A stretch of DNA of 64,000 nucleotides from Pochonia chlamydosporia 170. Lineage: Eukaryota > Ascomycota > Sordariomycetes > Hypocreales > Clavicipitaceae. Made by a program: the position numbers and the translations under genes. The stretch is taken from contig NC_035790.1 of the NCBI RefSeq assembly GCF_001653235.2, positions 4,154,001 to 4,218,000 of the forward strand. Reading direction: 5' to 3'. Of the stretch, positions 61,878 to 64,000 are shown piece after piece. The notes below the pieces were generated by a model. The model searched no databases, was not told the origin of the DNA, and worked only from the letters and a program-made list of their open reading frames with translations. The first letter of the stretch is position 1, and each line of letters begins with the position of its first letter.

Positions 61878-62552
61878 AGGTATTCATTGCCATTGACTGT
61901 CCGAACGGCCCCATTCATCCAACTAGTTGACGGCTCTGAACATGCGGGACGACGGGAAGGAGACGTTGTGTCGATGCTGGCCAAGACAATCTTGGTTGGC
62001 GGAGAGCGAGCCACGCTACGTGACAATGGACAGGAGAACTGAAGTAGGTATCGAAACAACGAGTGGCCAAGAATAGAAGTGAGTCAAGTTCGATTTACGA
62101 AGCAATGGAACATTATCTGGCACTGTCTCAGAGTTTGATGGCTTGACATCGAAACACCAGTTGTGTGTCCAGCAGACCCCAGAGTATGGCATAAAGTCAA
62201 GTGCAATGAGTGTCACGCAGTTCTGCTGTCCAAATTATTTTTCTTTCTGTCTTCTTTGTTGCAACATAGCTAAAGTGGCCCAATTCACGAAGTCGGAAGC
62301 AAAGACTTGGTGGGAAACGAGAACAAGACGGTATCGCGATCAATTCTAAAGTGTGCAAAGTGGTCATGGCGTACAGATATCCCCAGTTGCCAGGCAATCT
62401 GCATGATGTGACGGGCTGCATGGCCAATTTGAAGAGCCTTGGACGTCTGATGGAGATAACAAGTTGAGACCAGGCAGCATTCACCGGTCCACAAGCAAAT
62501 AGGCCAGCCGCTTCTCACCCAGACAACAGACTTGACCAGTTGAGACACGGAA

Positions 62553-62576
62553 ACATGGAGACATGGAGACATGGAG
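62553..62576. repeat. (ACATGGAG)3 tandem repeat
   Basis: Three perfect copies of an 8-bp unit in intergenic DNA. Confidence 0.85.
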
Positions 62577-64000
62577 AAGCTACCGTCGTCAGCCGGCTAA
62601 GGATCCGTATTGAGCTAGCCATTTTGTACGGAGTATCATCCCATCAATCATAGGGACATACGGTCAAATGGTGCCGTGACCCGAGCACTCAACTTTATCC
62701 ACATGCAGTCACAGTGAGACATGGAATGACGCCTGGCTATTGGTCCTTGGTAGTCCAATGTGGAAGATGCCGACATGGAGGGAGAGCTGGCAAGCGTCAT
62801 GTTTCCTCGTCATCATGGGTGTACAAAATACTGAACAAACCCTTGCTGCATTTCTGTTAGTCCCAGTTCCTTTCGATATATATTTGATGTTTTTTGAGGC
62901 TGCTGCTGACGCTGACGCTGCCGTGTGGCGCCATGGTCTGGTGTTCTGAGCCACCTGAAGTGAAGTATTCTGGCAAGGGTGCCAGGGGGGCTCAAGCTGG
63001 TTGCACACCACTTGATACTTCACACCAATTCAACATTGAATGTTGATGGATGAAGAATTCAGGTGCTTGGACCTGGCCTAACTTTTTGGAGCTGCGATAG
63101 CAACCAGACCACAGAGGTCACCGTGACACACTCCTCCCGCACTCCATGTAAAGCCTTGACCACGCGAGGGCATCCGATCAAGGGATATAAGAAAGCGGTC
63201 CAAACAGACTTCATGTCTGTTGTCAGTTATCAGGGGAACATAAGGCGACATGATGATTTTGCCGAGTGGGCTGCTTTTTGGGAGTCCAATACATGGCCAT
63301 CAACCGCCAGCAAGAAGCCAGCGGCACGATTGGCGTGAAGCGTGCCAGGTATTGCCTTGTTGTAGAATTCGTCCCATCTGGCGAATTCTTGACTGAAAAC
63401 CGGGGACACAAATTACATGTAGCCCTTGACACATCAAATGTGGGCTAGTACCGTGGTTTGCATGCGACCATACGATCAATTCGTACAGGCAGTCTACTCG
63501 TGGCTTTATCCAACAAATTGGCCAAAGGCGCCATCTGTAGCCTACCAGACATTCTTCCAATTATTCACAGCGTGTGCGAGAACTTGGCATATGGCACATG
63601 GGTAATGGAGGTCAGACGTTGGAGATTTCAATGTTGGAGATACTGTACCGTCCAAGTTGGCCATTGGATTAAGCTTTTGCCGGGATTGAACGCCACCAGC
63701 CAGGAGGATAAAAAGGATCAATTGATTGCTGTCGTGATTTCCCAGTGGCTTGCCGGTGGCTGCAGGAGAAGCTGACAGCACCTGAGGCTTTGCCATGAAG
63801 CACTCTGTACCAGACCAGACTTGATCGAAACTAGCTCCAGCATGGCGAGGAACCAGGAGACTGCCCTTGCTGTCGACGTGGCTTGCCCCAGAGAGTTGGA
63901 GATGAATCGTCTGGTGACACAATGGCCAAAAATGATGACCTACAATTTGAGAGCGCGTCTGGTTGAATCAAGCACGGATAAAGACGCAAGGACGGCTGGT

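Larger units (their letters stand above)
61388..64000. other. Intergenic region to window end
   Basis: 2.6 kb upstream of the transporter with no supported gene. It has a cluster of CCTAGGTA-like motifs with a perfect 14-bp palindrome (61864-61877), a TACGGAGTA (62627-62635), a TACATGTA (63414-63421) and a small tandem repeat. Frames at 63063-63338 and 63542-63922 show nothing recognisable. Confidence 0.5.

Overview
The window looks like a chromosomal segment of a filamentous ascomycete, most likely a sordariomycete of the order Hypocreales. The evidence is multi-exon genes with short introns (mostly 50-160 nt, GT..AG), mitochondrial precursors with arginine-rich leaders, and Pezizomycotina-type protein families: a CYP52-like P450, a YAT amino acid permease, an UNC93-like transporter and a spherulin-like cupin. 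The order-level placement is inference from general gene and motif style, not from a search.

The layout has two parts. From 1.1 to 22.9 kb the genes are dense and mostly housekeeping. They are arginyl-tRNA-protein transferase ATE1 (+), exosome subunit RRP42 (+), an uncharacterised mitochondrial membrane protein (-) divergent from cytochrome c (+), the AAA ATPase RIX7 (-) divergent from ESCRT-III VPS20 (+), a fructosamine-3-kinase-like protein (-), succinyl-CoA ligase beta (-), a cytochrome P450 (+), an O6-alkylguanine-DNA alkyltransferase (-) and the Fe-S scaffold-type protein ISA1 (-). From 22.9 kb onward genes are few and separated by long non-coding tracts. They are a Cdc25-type Ras GEF at 35.6-39.3 kb, a small secreted cupin at 41.3-42.1 kb, an amino acid permease at 52.6-54.6 kb, an ARMH3/DUF1741 protein at 56.1-58.4 kb and an UNC93-like transporter at 59.2-61.4 kb. 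The two largest gene-free stretches are about 12.7 kb (22.9-35.6 kb) and 10.5 kb (42.1-52.6 kb).

I rebuilt exon structures by hand from splice sites, phase and family similarity. Sixteen protein genes are supported. I saw no tRNA, rRNA, CRISPR, intact transposon or biosynthetic gene cluster. Several genes have mitochondrial roles (cytochrome c, the unknown inner-membrane protein, succinyl-CoA ligase, ISA1), but they do not form a functional cluster beyond the divergent cytochrome c pair.

I found no clear new multi-gene system. The most notable observations are these. RIX7 has a first AAA domain that has lost every catalytic signature. ATE1 carries its CGYC metal-binding motif on a frame-neutral 60-nt cassette exon. 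The intergenic DNA has a strongly enriched vocabulary of short motifs (TACGGAGTA, TACATGTA, palindromic TACAGTA/TACTGTA runs, TGGTC pentanucleotide arrays) that are absent from coding exons. The UNC93-like gene has a 12-nt microexon.
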